A stretch of 64,000 nt of DNA from Chitinophaga hostae (GCF_018224885.1 NZ_JAGTXB010000005.1:62001-126000); one strand, 5' to 3'; positions 7,199 through 16,893 are shown, counted from the first letter of the stretch. A program made the numbers and translations. The notes: a model not told the origin generated them from the letters alone.

Positions 7199-10100
7199 TG
7201 TGATCTATTTCTTCTGTTAACGGATTTTCTTCTTCTTCTTTTACAAGCGCATGCCGCTCTGCTATCCTGCCAAATATGTAATACAGTCCGGGTATGACAA
7301 GCACCCCGAAAATGGTTCCGAAAAGCATGCCTCCTGCGGCGGCTGTACCGATGGTTCTATTACCCAAAGCACCCGGGCCTGAGGCTATCACTAACGGAAT
7401 CAATCCTGCAATAAAGGCGAAGGAGGTCATCAGGATAGGACGGAATCTCACCTTCGAACCTTCCATGGCTGCTTTCAGCACCGATTCCCCGGCACGATGC
7501 CGCTGTACGGCAAATTCCACGATCAGTACCGCATTTTTACCGAGCAAACCAATCAGCATCACCATCGCTACCTGTGCATAGATGTTGTTTTCCAATCCCA
7601 ATAATTTCAGGAGGAAGAATGCACCGAATATACCGGGCGGCAGTGAAAGGATAACTGCCAGTGGCAGGATAAAGCTTTCATACTGCGCGGCGAGGATCAG
7701 GTATACGAAACCAAGACAGATCAGGAAGATGTAAATAGCCTGGTTGCCCTGTGCTACTTCATCTTTGGAAATACCTGCCCAATCGATGCCGAACCCTCTG
7801 GGTAACGATTTCTTAGCCACCTCATTGATGACGTTAATGGCTTCACCGCTGCTGTATCCGGGGGCGGCGGCACCACTGATTTCTGAGGCGTTGTACATAT
7901 TATGCCGCGTAATTTCCGACAGGCCATATACTTTTTCCATTTTCATGAAAGCGGAGAAAGGCACCATCTCATCGCGGTCATTCTTTACATATAACTTCAG
8001 GATATCGTCGGGTAAAGCCCTGTATTGCGGGGAGGCCTGTACGATTACTTTATACTGACGGTCAAATTTGATAAAGCTGATTTCGTAGTTACTACCCACC
8101 AGTGTGGACAAGGTGTTCATGGCATTATCGATGCTCACGCCTTTCTGCTGGGCAATGTCATTGTCTACCCGCAACATATACTGTGGGAAGCTGGCGCTAT
8201 AGAAGCTGAATACTGATGATAGCTCTTTGCGTTTGCTTAGTTCTTTTACAAAATCGCGGCTCACCGTTTCCATTTTCTTGTAATCGCCGGACCCTGCTTT
8301 GTCGAGCAGGCGTAGTTCGAAACCGCCGGCAGCACCGTATCCCGGTACAGCGGGTGGCTGGAAGAATTCGATGGTAGCGCCGGTAATGTCTTTGGATTTT
8401 TCTTCCAGTTCGGCAATGATTTGCTGCACCGAATGTTTCCTTTCTTCCCAGCTTTTCAGGTTGATCAAACAGGTACCGGAGTTGGAGCCTGTTCCTTCCG
8501 TCAGGATTTCATATCCTGCGAGGGAGGACACAGATTGTACGCCTTCAATGCCTTCGGCCACTTTCTGCAGTTTTTCCGCTACCTGGTTGGTTCTTTCCAG
8601 GGATGACCCTGGTGGTGTTTGGATGATGGCATAGAACATCCCCTGATCTTCGTTGGGAATAAATCCGGACGGCACGCTGCTGTTCAGGAACCATACACCG
8701 GCACAGAAAGCGATGAGCACCAGGAAGGTAACCGCCCTTCTGTCAACGATCTTGCCCAGCAGTTGCTGGTATTTTCCGGAAGTGCGGTTGAAGGTATTAT
8801 TGAAGCCGTCGAGGAATTTGTCGACCGGGTTTTTCTTTTTCGGTTTTCCATGATTATTTTTCAATATCATGGCGCACAGGGCTGGCGTCAGTGTCAGCGC
8901 CACCACACCGGAAAGGATAATAGCGGTAGCCATGGTGATGGAAAACTGGCGGTAGAATATACCTACGGGGCCCGACATGAATGCCACCGGGATAAATACC
9001 GCTGCCATCAAAAATGTGATGGCAATAATAGCGCCGGCGATTTCATGCATGGCTTTATGCGTGGCCTTTAGCGCCGAAAGGTTTTCTTCTTCCATTTTGG
9101 CGTGTACCGCTTCAATTACCACGATGGCATCATCCACTACCACACCTATCGCCAATACCAGGGCAAACAGGGTGATGAGGTTGAGGGTGATACCCAGGAA
9201 CTGCATGAATACAAATGTTCCGATAAGGGAAACCGGTACTGCCATGGCGGGGATGATCGTGGAGCGCCAGTCGCCGAGGAAGAGGAATACCACTAATCCT
9301 ACCAGCACAAAGGCTTCTATCAGGGTATGGATTACTTTTTCAATAGAGGCATCCAGGAATTTGGATACGTCATAGCTGATTTCATAATCCATTCCTTTTG
9401 GGAAAGAGCTGGCCTTGATTTCTTTCATCCTGGCTTTTACATCTTTGATTACCTGGCTGGCATTACTTCCGTACGATTGTTTCAATACAATTGCTGCAGA
9501 AGGCTTGCCATTCAGGTTGGAGTAGATGTCGTACATGGAGCTTCCGAATTCTACGTCTGCCACGTCTTTCAGGCGGAGTATCTCCCCATTGGGACTGGAG
9601 CGGAGGATCACATTTTCGTATCCTTCCTTATTGGTAAACCGTCCCGGGTATTTGAGTACGTATTCGAATGTCTGCGATCTTTTACCGGAGCTTTCACCGG
9701 TTTTACCGGGGGAGGCTTCGAGACTTTGTTCACCGAGCGATTTCATTACCTCGTCCGCAGAAATTTTATAAGCCAGCATGCGATCGGGCTTGAGCCAGAT
9801 CCTCATAGCATATTCGCGGTTACCGAGGATGTCGGCAAAACCAACGCCATCCACCCTTTTCAGCTCAGGCAGGATATTGATATCCGCGAAGTTGAAGAGG
9901 AATTTCTGATCTGTTTGCGGATCGTCGCTGTAAAGGTTGATGTACATCAGCATGTTGGATTCCTCACGGGTAATCTTCACACCTTCACGTACTACGAGTG
10001 GGGGCAGTTTGTTTACCACCGATGCCACACGGTTTTGCACATTCAGTGATGCCTGGTTAGGATCGGTGCCGAGGTTGAATACCACCTGTATGGAGGCCTC

Positions 10101-10358
10101 TCCGTCGTTACCTGCATCGGAGGCAATGTATTTCAGCCCCGGAACACCGTTGATGGCTCTTTCCAGGGGAATGATCACTGATTTAATCATTAATTCACCG
10201 TTCGCTCCCGGGTATTCTGCCGTTACATTCACCTTGGGGGGTGAAATGGAGGGGAACTGCGTTACCGGTAGCTGGGTAATGGCCAATATCCCGAGGAAAA
10301 CGATAATAAGCGATATTACGATGGACAGGACCGGTCGCTGTATAAACTTTTTAAGCAT
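7191..10358 (-). CDS. RND multidrug efflux transporter, HAE1/AcrB family
   Basis: A 1055-residue inner-membrane proton-drug antiporter, full length for the family. Twelve transmembrane segments and two large periplasmic loops are recognisable. The proton-relay pair Asp409/Asp410 is present in GVVVDDAIVVIEAVH. The N-terminal MLKKFIQRPVLSIVISLIIV is typical. It works with the adaptor encoded at 10384-11466 and the channel at 5765-7198. The gene order adaptor, pump, channel is the standard Bacteroidota arrangement. Drug specificity cannot be read from the sequence, and no local regulator gene is attached to the operon. Confidence 0.98.
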   Translation of the reverse strand: MLKKFIQRPVLSIVISLIIVFLGILAITQLPVTQFPSISPPKVNVTAEYPGANGELMIKSVIIPLERAINGVPGLKYIASDAGNDGEASIQVVFNLGTDPNQASLNVQNRVASVVNKLPPLVVREGVKITREESNMLMYINLYSDDPQTDQKFLFNFADINILPELKRVDGVGFADILGNREYAMRIWLKPDRMLAYKISADEVMKSLGEQSLEASPGKTGESSGKRSQTFEYVLKYPGRFTNKEGYENVILRSSPNGEILRLKDVADVEFGSSMYDIYSNLNGKPSAAIVLKQSYGSNASQVIKDVKARMKEIKASSFPKGMDYEISYDVSKFLDASIEKVIHTLIEAFVLVGLVVFLFLGDWRSTIIPAMAVPVSLIGTFVFMQFLGITLNLITLFALVLAIGVVVDDAIVVIEAVHAKMEEENLSALKATHKAMHEIAGAIIAITFLMAAVFIPVAFMSGPVGIFYRQFSITMATAIILSGVVALTLTPALCAMILKNNHGKPKKKNPVDKFLDGFNNTFNRTSGKYQQLLGKIVDRRAVTFLVLIAFCAGVWFLNSSVPSGFIPNEDQGMFYAIIQTPPGSSLERTNQVAEKLQKVAEGIEGVQSVSSLAGYEILTEGTGSNSGTCLINLKSWEERKHSVQQIIAELEEKSKDITGATIEFFQPPAVPGYGAAGGFELRLLDKAGSGDYKKMETVSRDFVKELSKRKELSSVFSFYSASFPQYMLRVDNDIAQQKGVSIDNAMNTLSTLVGSNYEISFIKFDRQYKVIVQASPQYRALPDDILKLYVKNDRDEMVPFSAFMKMEKVYGLSEITRHNMYNASEISGAAAPGYSSGEAINVINEVAKKSLPRGFGIDWAGISKDEVAQGNQAIYIFLICLGFVYLILAAQYESFILPLAVILSLPPGIFGAFFLLKLLGLENNIYAQVAMVMLIGLLGKNAVLIVEFAVQRHRAGESVLKAAMEGSKVRFRPILMTSFAFIAGLIPLVIASGPGALGNRTIGTAAAGGMLFGTIFGVLVIPGLYYIFGRIAERHALVKEEEENPLTEEIDHNV

Positions 10359-10383
10359 TGAACTACTATTAGGAATTGAACGA

Positions 10384-11466
10384 CTATTCCGCTTTTAATC
10401 GCAGGTTGGAAATAACTTCTTCGGGTTTCCGGTAGTCATAGCTGATTTTATCATCATCTTTTGCCTTCTGAACACCTTCGAGCAGTATCTTATCATTTTC
10501 TGAAATGCCGCTTTTAATCACGTACAGATCCGGCATCTGGCCAATGATGGCGATATTCCTGGATCTTACCACGTTGTTTTTGTCGACTACGAATACATAC
10601 ATCTTATCCTGGATTTCGTAGGTCGCTTTTTGCGGAATGACCAACGCATTCCTGAGTGGAATGGTCATCATCACCTTCCCGGTTTCCCCGTTCTTCAACA
10701 GTTTGTCGGGATTGGGGAATCGTGCCCTGAAAGCAATATTTCCTGTTTCATTGTTAAATTCACTTTCAATAGTTTCCACGTCGCCCTTGTAGGGAAGCGG
10801 CGTATTGTTGGCTAACAGCAGACTCACCTTGTTGTTACCGCGGCCTTTAGTGTTGGTGGCGTAGTCGAGGTATTCCGGTTCTGATACGTTAAAATAAGCG
10901 AACATCTGGCTGTTGTCTGAAAGACTGGTCAGCAGCCCGCCTTCATCGATTACGCTTCCGAGTTTAAACGGGATACGGTCAATGGTGCCATCAAATGGCG
11001 CCCTGATTTCGGTGAAGGAGAGGTGGAGTTTGGCGAGGGCCACTTCGGCTTTCGCCTGGTCCAGCTTGGCCTGGGCCATGGCCTGCTCATTTTTTGAAAC
11101 CACATTTTTATCTACCAGTGTTTTGGTATTCTGCAGTTCTATTTCAGCAGCTTTGGTTTCTGCTTCTGCTTTCTGGAGTTCGGCTTCGTACACTTTGGGC
11201 ATGATGCGGAACAGCAGCTGGCCGGCTTTTACAAACTGGCCTTCATCTACATAGATGTTTTGCAGGTATCCTCTTTCCTGTACCCGGATTTCAATGTTCC
11301 TCACAGATTTAATCTGTGATACATATTCCTTGGTAAAGGCCGTATCAATCTGTAATGGATTGGTAACGGTGTACTTTCCCGCTTCTTCCTTTTCCTCTTT
11401 CTTGGATGTACAGCTGGTTAGGTACAACAGGGCGAACATGCCCGTAAACATGACTATTCTATTCAT
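10384..11466 (-). CDS. RND efflux periplasmic adaptor lipoprotein (AcrA/HlyD family)
   Basis: A 360-residue membrane-fusion protein, first gene of the efflux operon. The lipobox LTSC puts the lipidated Cys at 19. A barrel-sandwich half follows (ERGYLQNIYVDEGQFVKAGQ at about 67-86), then a coiled-coil hairpin (about 100-145), the second lipoyl half (FTEIRAPFDGTID) and beta-barrel and membrane-proximal domains. It bridges the RND pump and the outer-membrane channel. The stop is 25 bases before the RND start. The 5' region contains an inverted repeat at 11501-11519. Confidence 0.96.
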   Translation of the reverse strand: MNRIVMFTGMFALLYLTSCTSKKEEKEEAGKYTVTNPLQIDTAFTKEYVSQIKSVRNIEIRVQERGYLQNIYVDEGQFVKAGQLLFRIMPKVYEAELQKAEAETKAAEIELQNTKTLVDKNVVSKNEQAMAQAKLDQAKAEVALAKLHLSFTEIRAPFDGTIDRIPFKLGSVIDEGGLLTSLSDNSQMFAYFNVSEPEYLDYATNTKGRGNNKVSLLLANNTPLPYKGDVETIESEFNNETGNIAFRARFPNPDKLLKNGETGKVMMTIPLRNALVIPQKATYEIQDKMYVFVVDKNNVVRSRNIAIIGQMPDLYVIKSGISENDKILLEGVQKAKDDDKISYDYRKPEEVISNLRLKAE

Positions 11467-11500
11467 GATATTAAATGGATATTGAGCGATGGCATGGTTG

Positions 11501-11519
11501 TAAGGCAGAAGATGCCTTA
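11501..11519. repeat. Inverted repeat in the leader of the RND operon
   Basis: TAAGGCA-gaaga-TGCCTTA is a perfect 7-bp inverted repeat 35 bases upstream of the adaptor start codon. It could be an operator or a leader hairpin. No regulator gene is adjacent, so its partner is unknown. Confidence 0.35.
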
Positions 11520-11639
11520 ATAAAAATGATATCAGTACACGGCGAAACGGCGGCTACAATGCAGTGGAAGTAATATTCATACAATATACCTCCCTTAGGT
11601 AAGCATGATGGCACCTTTGGTAACTGATGCGGAGGCCGA

Positions 11640-12074
11640 TCAGAGCCTTAAAACCCTTTGTGTGATGTATATATCAGACAAATACCCCTTGTAGGATGGC
11701 GGGGCGTTACGCGATTTGTACAGATAGCCGGACAGCAATGGGCAGGAGAGCGCCTCATAATACCTGGCCAGTATTTTATATTTTCTTACAAGAAAATTAC
11801 TCGGATCCTCTTCTTCAATGTCGTCACTCACCATGTACTCTTCTTCCTTATCGATGGTGTTGTCAATAGCCGTGTATTCCAGGCGCTGGCTGGCAGTTGT
11901 AAGCCGGTTACCCGTTATTTCTTTTGTTTCCGGCAGGTGATGGGTGGCACTGAAGACATATTCATTTTCGACAGGGGTATGGTGGACAGACTGGTCCTGA
12001 GTAGCCGTAAAGGCATATTCGTTCCCTCTTATCAACAGGAAGCACAAATATGTAAAAAATATGGCTACTCTCAT
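11640..12074 (-). CDS. Small secreted protein of unknown function
   Basis: I do not recognise this 144-residue product. It begins with a short hydrophobic signal-like stretch (VAIFFTYLCFLLI). The middle is acidic (DKEEEYMVSDDIEEEDPSN at about 76-94), and the C-terminal part has basic and aromatic residues (SGYLYKSRNAPPSYKGYLSD). There is no Cys lipobox. An overlapping 209-residue frame on the opposite strand (11658-12287) lacks any family feature, and the minus-strand frame is preferred because it has a plausible export signal. The gene is on its own between the RND operon and the VWA gene. Confidence 0.5.
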   Translation of the reverse strand: MRVAIFFTYLCFLLIRGNEYAFTATQDQSVHHTPVENEYVFSATHHLPETKEITGNRLTTASQRLEYTAIDNTIDKEEEYMVSDDIEEEDPSNFLVRKYKILARYYEALSCPLLSGYLYKSRNAPPSYKGYLSDIYITQRVLRL

Positions 12075-12288
12075 TTGGGGACCAAAAGTAATAAAAGTTT
12101 GACTGGAAAAAAACCGCAGGGGCTCGCCGGCGCAAGAATTGTTGTTTTTTTAACGCTTGTTGATAATTTTCTACATATGTATATATGTTTAATATTTATG
12201 GAAAGTGTAGGTTTTACACATAAAAGCGACCCCAGCAGCATGCTGAGCGCCAGATCCGGTACGTTATCATTTTTTCGCATATCATAGC

Positions 12289-12321
12289 ACAGGGAACCCG
12301 CATGCAGTGCGGGTTCCCTGT
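12289..12321. terminator. GC-rich hairpin downstream of the VWA gene
   Basis: ACAGGGAACCCGCA and TGCGGGTTCCCTGT form a perfect 14-bp stem with a 5-nt loop. It lies 43 bases beyond the stop of the VWA gene (12365). There is no clean T-run on either side, so it may act as an mRNA 3'-end stabiliser rather than an intrinsic terminator. The rest of 12075-12364 shows no convincing gene. Confidence 0.55.
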
Positions 12322-12364
12322 TTGGGCTTAATATCCGGGGTTATTAAATTTTATTAAAACGTGA

Positions 12365-13549
12365 CTATTTCTCCACTGTATATCCTTTCCCGGTAGCCAT
12401 GCGAATAATGGATTGGTTGATGGCTGCGCCCAGGTCGTCGGTTTTAGCCGAGGTTTTAGAAATTTCGTCAATATATTTCTGGCGTTGTACGCCCAGGGCT
12501 GCTATTTCTTTCTGCACAGTTTCCCGTTCTTTCAATTTTGCGGCTACCAACGCTTCCAGTTCCGCAGGGCTTTTGTCCTTCAGTTCTTTAGGCAATTCGC
12601 TTTTGCTGATTTGTTTTAATGCCCCTTTGTCCTGCTTTACCCGGTCGACCAGGTCCCAGCTGTCATTTTTGTAAACAGCTTTTGATTTACTAACAGAACG
12701 TTCTACATAGTTGGCGGAGGAGATGGATTTTGCGTTTCGGTCCTGCATCGCCTGGTTTTGCTTTTTTGAATAACCGGCCGCGCCATAAGCGATATAGGTT
12801 TGATTGATCCGTTCGTTACAGTCCTCAATCTTTTTGTCGTAAGGGGTTTCAAAAAAAGCTACTTTCCTGTTGGCATCAATATTAAAGTACTGTCCCCGGC
12901 CTTTGTCGGCTCCATCTTTCCAGTGGGTTTCTATCCCTTCCCCTTTATCTCCGCAATAGATGGTATTAATGAAAATATTTTTACCGGTCGCCGCGCTGGC
13001 GGCTTCCCTGTAGTTGGTGTCTCCCTGGTCGAACGGTTCGTTCCCGGCAATATAAATAAGCCGCATATCTGCCTCGTCTTTTCCCCAATCCAGCTTTTTC
13101 ACCGCAGTGGCGATCACCGCACCACAAAATTCTGACCCGCCATTTGTCCGGAGGGAGAAGAGTTTTTCGGAGATCAGATCCAGGTCGGTGGTAAGCGGGG
13201 TTACCTGGCGGATATAATCGTCGTTGCGGGAAAGACCATCATTACCATATTCATATAATGCAATTTCGATGACAGGGGCTTTTCCTTTGTACTTCAGGGT
13301 GGTAAGGGTATTGATGATATTCCACAGCCTTGATTTTGCCTGGTCTATCAATCCATCCATGCTATTGGAGGTGTCGAGCAATAAGGCTACCTGTATGCGG
13401 GTATTGTCGGCGGCGGAAGGAGAGGACACAATAACAGCAGGAGGAGTAGCATGAACGGCTTGTTTTTCCGGGAGATATTGACCGGTATGATATTTCCATA
13501 CCAGGAAACCGGATGCCAGGAGTGCAGTGGCCAATAGTGTCATTTTCAT
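12365..13549 (-). CDS. Membrane-anchored or secreted VWA-domain protein
   Basis: A 394-residue protein with an N-terminal hydrophobic segment (residues 3-18). A von Willebrand factor A domain follows, with the MIDAS motif DTSNS at 59-63 and the later metal-site loops TNGGSEFCG (about 135) and IAGNEPFDQ (about 171). The C-terminal 100 residues are charged and predicted coiled coil (SPAELEALVAAKLKERETVQ). VWA domains bind a metal-dependent protein ligand, often at the cell surface. No pathway can be assigned. It is divergent from the LytS-type kinase; the 142-bp spacer probably carries both promoters. Confidence 0.85.
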   Translation of the reverse strand: MKMTLLATALLASGFLVWKYHTGQYLPEKQAVHATPPAVIVSSPSAADNTRIQVALLLDTSNSMDGLIDQAKSRLWNIINTLTTLKYKGKAPVIEIALYEYGNDGLSRNDDYIRQVTPLTTDLDLISEKLFSLRTNGGSEFCGAVIATAVKKLDWGKDEADMRLIYIAGNEPFDQGDTNYREAASAATGKNIFINTIYCGDKGEGIETHWKDGADKGRGQYFNIDANRKVAFFETPYDKKIEDCNERINQTYIAYGAAGYSKKQNQAMQDRNAKSISSANYVERSVSKSKAVYKNDSWDLVDRVKQDKGALKQISKSELPKELKDKSPAELEALVAAKLKERETVQKEIAALGVQRQKYIDEISKTSAKTDDLGAAINQSIIRMATGKGYTVEK

Positions 13550-13691
13550 GATGCTTGATTTAAGATTACACTGTGAAAATAACCGGTCTGTTTTGCCCGG
13601 GCGGGACCACTTGGTGAAACGATATTTTGAATGGGTGAAATACCATGCTGCCCGTTCTGAAAAACCTTATTTTGCAGCAGAATCAGTTGTT

Positions 13692-15536
13692 ATGATACGC
13701 TGTGGTAGTGTTATAGTTATCTTGCTGGGTTGCCTGTTTGTTTATGGAACAGTGGCAGCACAGGACTCTGTTGGCGGCAAACGTGGTGTCTTTCCTGTAT
13801 CCAAAGCTGCCAGGAACCTGAAAAAATCGCTTTCCAATAATGACAGTGAGCTGCAAACAGCTATTTACTATGAACTATTGGCAAAGGAATTGGCCGGTAA
13901 AAGCGACTACGCGAAAGCAGAAGATTATCTTAAAAAAGCGCTGGAGATATATACCCGGCTGCATCATAAAGACGCCGCCAATGTTAGTCGCGCCCTGGCG
14001 AAGGTGCAGGAAGAACAAAATAAAATAATACCTGCTATACAAAATTACCAGTCGGCCGCCGACCTGACAAAAGATAAAGCACTGGAAAACGTCAACTTCA
14101 ACGACGCCAACCGGCTGCGCAACAATACTAACCCCCAGGCACAAACGAATTACGCGCAATCCAATGTGGCCATTTTCGAAAAGGAAGGACAGAAGGAAGA
14201 AGCCGCAGATGCCTATAAGCAGTTGGGTAACAGCCAGCTGCTGCAGAATAATAAGTCCGACGCCATTGCCAGCTACAGAAAAGCCATCGAGAAAACTGAC
14301 AACACCCGGGAAATTGCAGATATCAGCAAGAAGATTTCTAAAGTATATGTTGCCGACAACAAAATTGATGAGGCGATCCGCCTGAACGAATCCATCCTCG
14401 AAAAAGCAAAGGCCCAGCATAATACAGACCTGCAGATCGACCAGGTACGGGAACTGGCGCAGTTGTATGCCGGGAAAAAACAACGGGAGAAAGCCGCCAA
14501 CCTGCTGGAAGAAGCATATGCCCTGGCATTCAGCAGCGGTAACACATCCAAAACAAAAGACTGTTTGCTGGCGCTGACGAAATACTACCGCGAGCAACAG
14601 CAGGAGGGGATGGCCCTTACCCGCTATGATGATTTTCTGCAACACCTGGATACGCTTATCAGGACAGACAGCTCCCTGGTGGATGCGAGCCTGTTCGACA
14701 TCACAGAAGGAAAGATCAAAGACCTGGAGCGGGAACGGGCATTGCAACTGGCGCTGATTAAGAATAAAAATACACTCAACTACTTCCTGATTGCCTCTGT
14801 ATTGGCGATGGCGGTACTGCTATTATTTATTGTCCGCTCACTCCGCGCCATCAAAATCAAGAATAAAAAAATTGCCCTGCAGTCTTTACGCCGGGAAATG
14901 AACCCGCACTTTATTTTTAACAGCCTGAATAGTGTGAACCAATATATCGCGGAAAGCAATGAAGTGGAAGCCAACAAATACCTTACCTCTTATTCCGGCC
15001 TGATGCGTAATGTGATGGAGCATTCCAACAAGGACTTTGTTCCGCTGTCGGTAGAGATTGAGCAGCTAAAAAAGTACCTGGACCTGGAACAGCTGCGGTT
15101 TAGTGATAAATTTATATACCTGCTGGAAATAGATGAAGCAGTGGATGGCGATGCTGTCATGATCCCCAACATGCTCATCCAGCCCCACCTGGAAAATGCG
15201 GTATGGCATGGACTCCGGTACAAAGCCACCAGGGGCCTGCTTCGTGTAATATTTGAAAAGCAGGGGAAGGAGTTGCAGGTAATAGTGGAAGATGATGGGA
15301 TCGGACTAACGGAGAGCCATAAACTAAAAACGATTCACCAGAAGGCCTACCAATCCAGGGGGATCACCAACACTACAGAAAGGATCAGTTTACTGAACGA
15401 TATTTACCACCTCCGGATCCGGTTGCAGATGGAAGAAATAACGCGGGATGGCGCCACCGGAACACGGATCGTGTTGCAATTGCCCTTAATGGACAGAAAT
15501 GATGCTAGCAGAAAAAATTACATCAGTCATCGTTGA
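13692..15536 (+). CDS. TPR sensor histidine kinase of the LytS family
   Basis: The chosen start is the ATG at 13692, which gives a signal peptide (MIRCGSVIVILLGCLFVYG); the longer frame from 13527 would run into the divergent VWA gene. The 614-residue product has a periplasmic TPR array (about 25-340), one membrane segment (about 359-382) and a cytoplasmic His-kinase domain. The phospho-acceptor region REMNPHFIFNSLNS has the histidine at about 406, followed by an ATPase domain with an N box (QPHLENAVWHGL) and a G box (VEDDGIGL). It should phosphorylate the LytTR regulator whose gene overlaps it by 38 bases. The periplasmic signal is unknown; TPRs suggest protein or peptide binding. Confidence 0.92.
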   Translation: MIRCGSVIVILLGCLFVYGTVAAQDSVGGKRGVFPVSKAARNLKKSLSNNDSELQTAIYYELLAKELAGKSDYAKAEDYLKKALEIYTRLHHKDAANVSRALAKVQEEQNKIIPAIQNYQSAADLTKDKALENVNFNDANRLRNNTNPQAQTNYAQSNVAIFEKEGQKEEAADAYKQLGNSQLLQNNKSDAIASYRKAIEKTDNTREIADISKKISKVYVADNKIDEAIRLNESILEKAKAQHNTDLQIDQVRELAQLYAGKKQREKAANLLEEAYALAFSSGNTSKTKDCLLALTKYYREQQQEGMALTRYDDFLQHLDTLIRTDSSLVDASLFDITEGKIKDLERERALQLALIKNKNTLNYFLIASVLAMAVLLLFIVRSLRAIKIKNKKIALQSLRREMNPHFIFNSLNSVNQYIAESNEVEANKYLTSYSGLMRNVMEHSNKDFVPLSVEIEQLKKYLDLEQLRFSDKFIYLLEIDEAVDGDAVMIPNMLIQPHLENAVWHGLRYKATRGLLRVIFEKQGKELQVIVEDDGIGLTESHKLKTIHQKAYQSRGITNTTERISLLNDIYHLRIRLQMEEITRDGATGTRIVLQLPLMDRNDASRKNYISHR

Positions 15537-16254
15537 AGACGAGGCCGCTGCGATGGCTGCCTTGCAAAACTACCTGCGGAAATTTTGTCCGCAGGTGGAA
15601 ATAGTAGGCACCGCTCAAAATAGCCGGGAGGCGATTGTGTTATTACATGAGCTGCGGCCGCAGCTGGTTTTTCTCGATGTGGAAATGCCTTTTGGAAATG
15701 CTTTTGATGTGCTGGAAGGCTGCCAGGACATCCCTTTTGAAACTATTTTTGTCACCGCTTTTTCCGAATACTCTCTCAAAGCGCTGAACCAGAGCGCGGC
15801 CTATTACCTGTTGAAACCGGTGAGCATAGAAGAGCTGGTGCTGGCAGTGAATAAAGTGCAACAACAATTACATCAGAAACAATGGCTGAACAGGAATCGC
15901 ATCATCATGGAAAATGCCCGTGAAAGCAATCCGGGGATGCAACAGGTTATCTTGCCTACTCTTGATGGATTTGATGTGGTGAAGATGCAGGAAATTGTGC
16001 GGCTGAAGGGAAACGGTAATTTTACAGATGTTTACTTAACCAATGGTACCAGGAAAATGGTCTGCCGTTTTCTCAAACATTTTTCGGAGATGTTACCCCA
16101 TCCGTTTGTGCGGGTGCATAAATCGCATATCATCAATATCCATTATGTACAGTCGTATCACAAAGGTGCTGGCGGCTATGTTAGTTTGAATGATGGTACC
16201 GAGGTAGAAGTATCGTCCGCTTACAAGGATAACCTGTTGAAGGCCTTTCAATAA
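15499..16254 (+). CDS. LytTR-family response regulator
   Basis: A 251-residue response regulator with an N-terminal receiver domain and a C-terminal LytTR DNA-binding domain (about 150-251). Receiver residues are Glu13/Asp14, phospho-acceptor Asp60 in VFLDVEMPFG, Thr86 and Lys106 in LLKPVS. The LytTR part shows KGNGNFTDVYL and FVRVHKSHIIN. The start codon lies inside the kinase gene, and the 38-base overlap indicates coupled translation of a cognate pair. No target promoter was found. Confidence 0.95.
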   Translation: MMLAEKITSVIVEDEAAAMAALQNYLRKFCPQVEIVGTAQNSREAIVLLHELRPQLVFLDVEMPFGNAFDVLEGCQDIPFETIFVTAFSEYSLKALNQSAAYYLLKPVSIEELVLAVNKVQQQLHQKQWLNRNRIIMENARESNPGMQQVILPTLDGFDVVKMQEIVRLKGNGNFTDVYLTNGTRKMVCRFLKHFSEMLPHPFVRVHKSHIINIHYVQSYHKGAGGYVSLNDGTEVEVSSAYKDNLLKAFQ

Positions 16255-16375
16255 CGCGTTAGGGCAGGCTGTTGCCATGTGCACTGTTGTCGACCATATA
16301 CGGCCATTTTGTGCCACCTGATGCGGCGCAAAGTAAATGCAGGTCAAGCCAGGTTTGATGAGTTTGACAGGACCA

Positions 16376-16783
16376 TCAGGTTGTTGTCTTCCTTAATTTT
16401 TTATAATATTCCCTGATCACTCCTGCTTTATCTTTTTGTATTTTTTTACCGACTTCCCGGCGGGGGCAGTTGGCATTATATTTTGCGCCCCAGTCCATCA
16501 TTTCAATGATGATGGGCAACAGGTCTATTCCCTTTTCGGTAAGGCTATAGATAAATTTCGACTTATTGGCGGGCGACACCTGTTTCAGGAGGATGTTTGC
16601 TGCCTCCAGTGCTTTCAGCCTGCTGACGAGAATATTGGTGGCGATTTTTTCCTCCGATTCCAGGAATTCGCTATACGACAATTTGCCCCGGAGCATGATA
16701 TCCCTGATAATGAGTAATGACCATTTATCTCCAAAAATGTCAAGGGAACAGCTAATCGGGCAATCAGACCTGAGTTTCTCCAT
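16376..16783 (-). CDS. HxlR family transcriptional regulator
   Basis: A 135-residue winged-helix regulator with the signature CSLDIFGDKWSLLIIRD at 12-28 and two N-terminal cysteines, Cys8 and Cys12, that could serve as a redox switch. The recognition region is EKIATNILVSRLKALEAANI. It is divergent from a small NTF2-like gene and shares with it a 110-bp spacer carrying paired repeats, so it likely represses both. It is the second HxlR gene in the window; the two are clearly different paralogues. Confidence 0.92.
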   Translation of the reverse strand: MEKLRSDCPISCSLDIFGDKWSLLIIRDIMLRGKLSYSEFLESEEKIATNILVSRLKALEAANILLKQVSPANKSKFIYSLTEKGIDLLPIIIEMMDWGAKYNANCPRREVGKKIQKDKAGVIREYYKKLRKTTT

Positions 16784-16808
16784 ACCGGTTATTTTTTAGA
16801 AAAAAAGT

Positions 16809-16889
16809 ACTTGCAGTTTGAAATAACTTTTTATCTTTACTTGCAAAATGCAATAACAAAGATAGCTATTACTTCCACCCAAAAACAAA
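16809..16889. promoter_or_regulatory. Divergent promoter region with two direct repeats, candidate HxlR operator
   Basis: Two 19-nt direct repeats begin ACTTGCA and end AATAAC (16809-16827 and 16839-16857). They match at 14 or 15 positions and start exactly 30 bases apart. The second contains the palindrome TTGCA-AAA-TGCAA. A plus-strand -7-like box TATCTTTA (16832-16839) sits between them with TTG at 16811-16813. A perfect minus-strand -7 box (CAAAGATA at 16857-16864, read TATCTTTG) has CAAA 21 bases away at 16886-16889. Confidence 0.55.
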
Positions 16890-16893
16890 AAAA

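Noticed and set aside
9327..10049. 240-residue antisense frame in the RND gene
   Set aside because: It is antisense to a conserved 1055-residue transporter and carries no motif.
12071..12280. 69-residue minus-strand frame upstream of the small exported gene
   Set aside because: It has no start context or domain and overlaps the promoter region.
11658..12287. 209-residue plus-strand frame opposite the small exported protein
   Set aside because: The sequence is low in family-like pattern and the minus-strand frame has a plausible signal.
13527..13691. 55-codon upstream extension of the LytS-type kinase
   Set aside because: It would overlap the divergent VWA gene and removes the signal peptide from the N-terminus.
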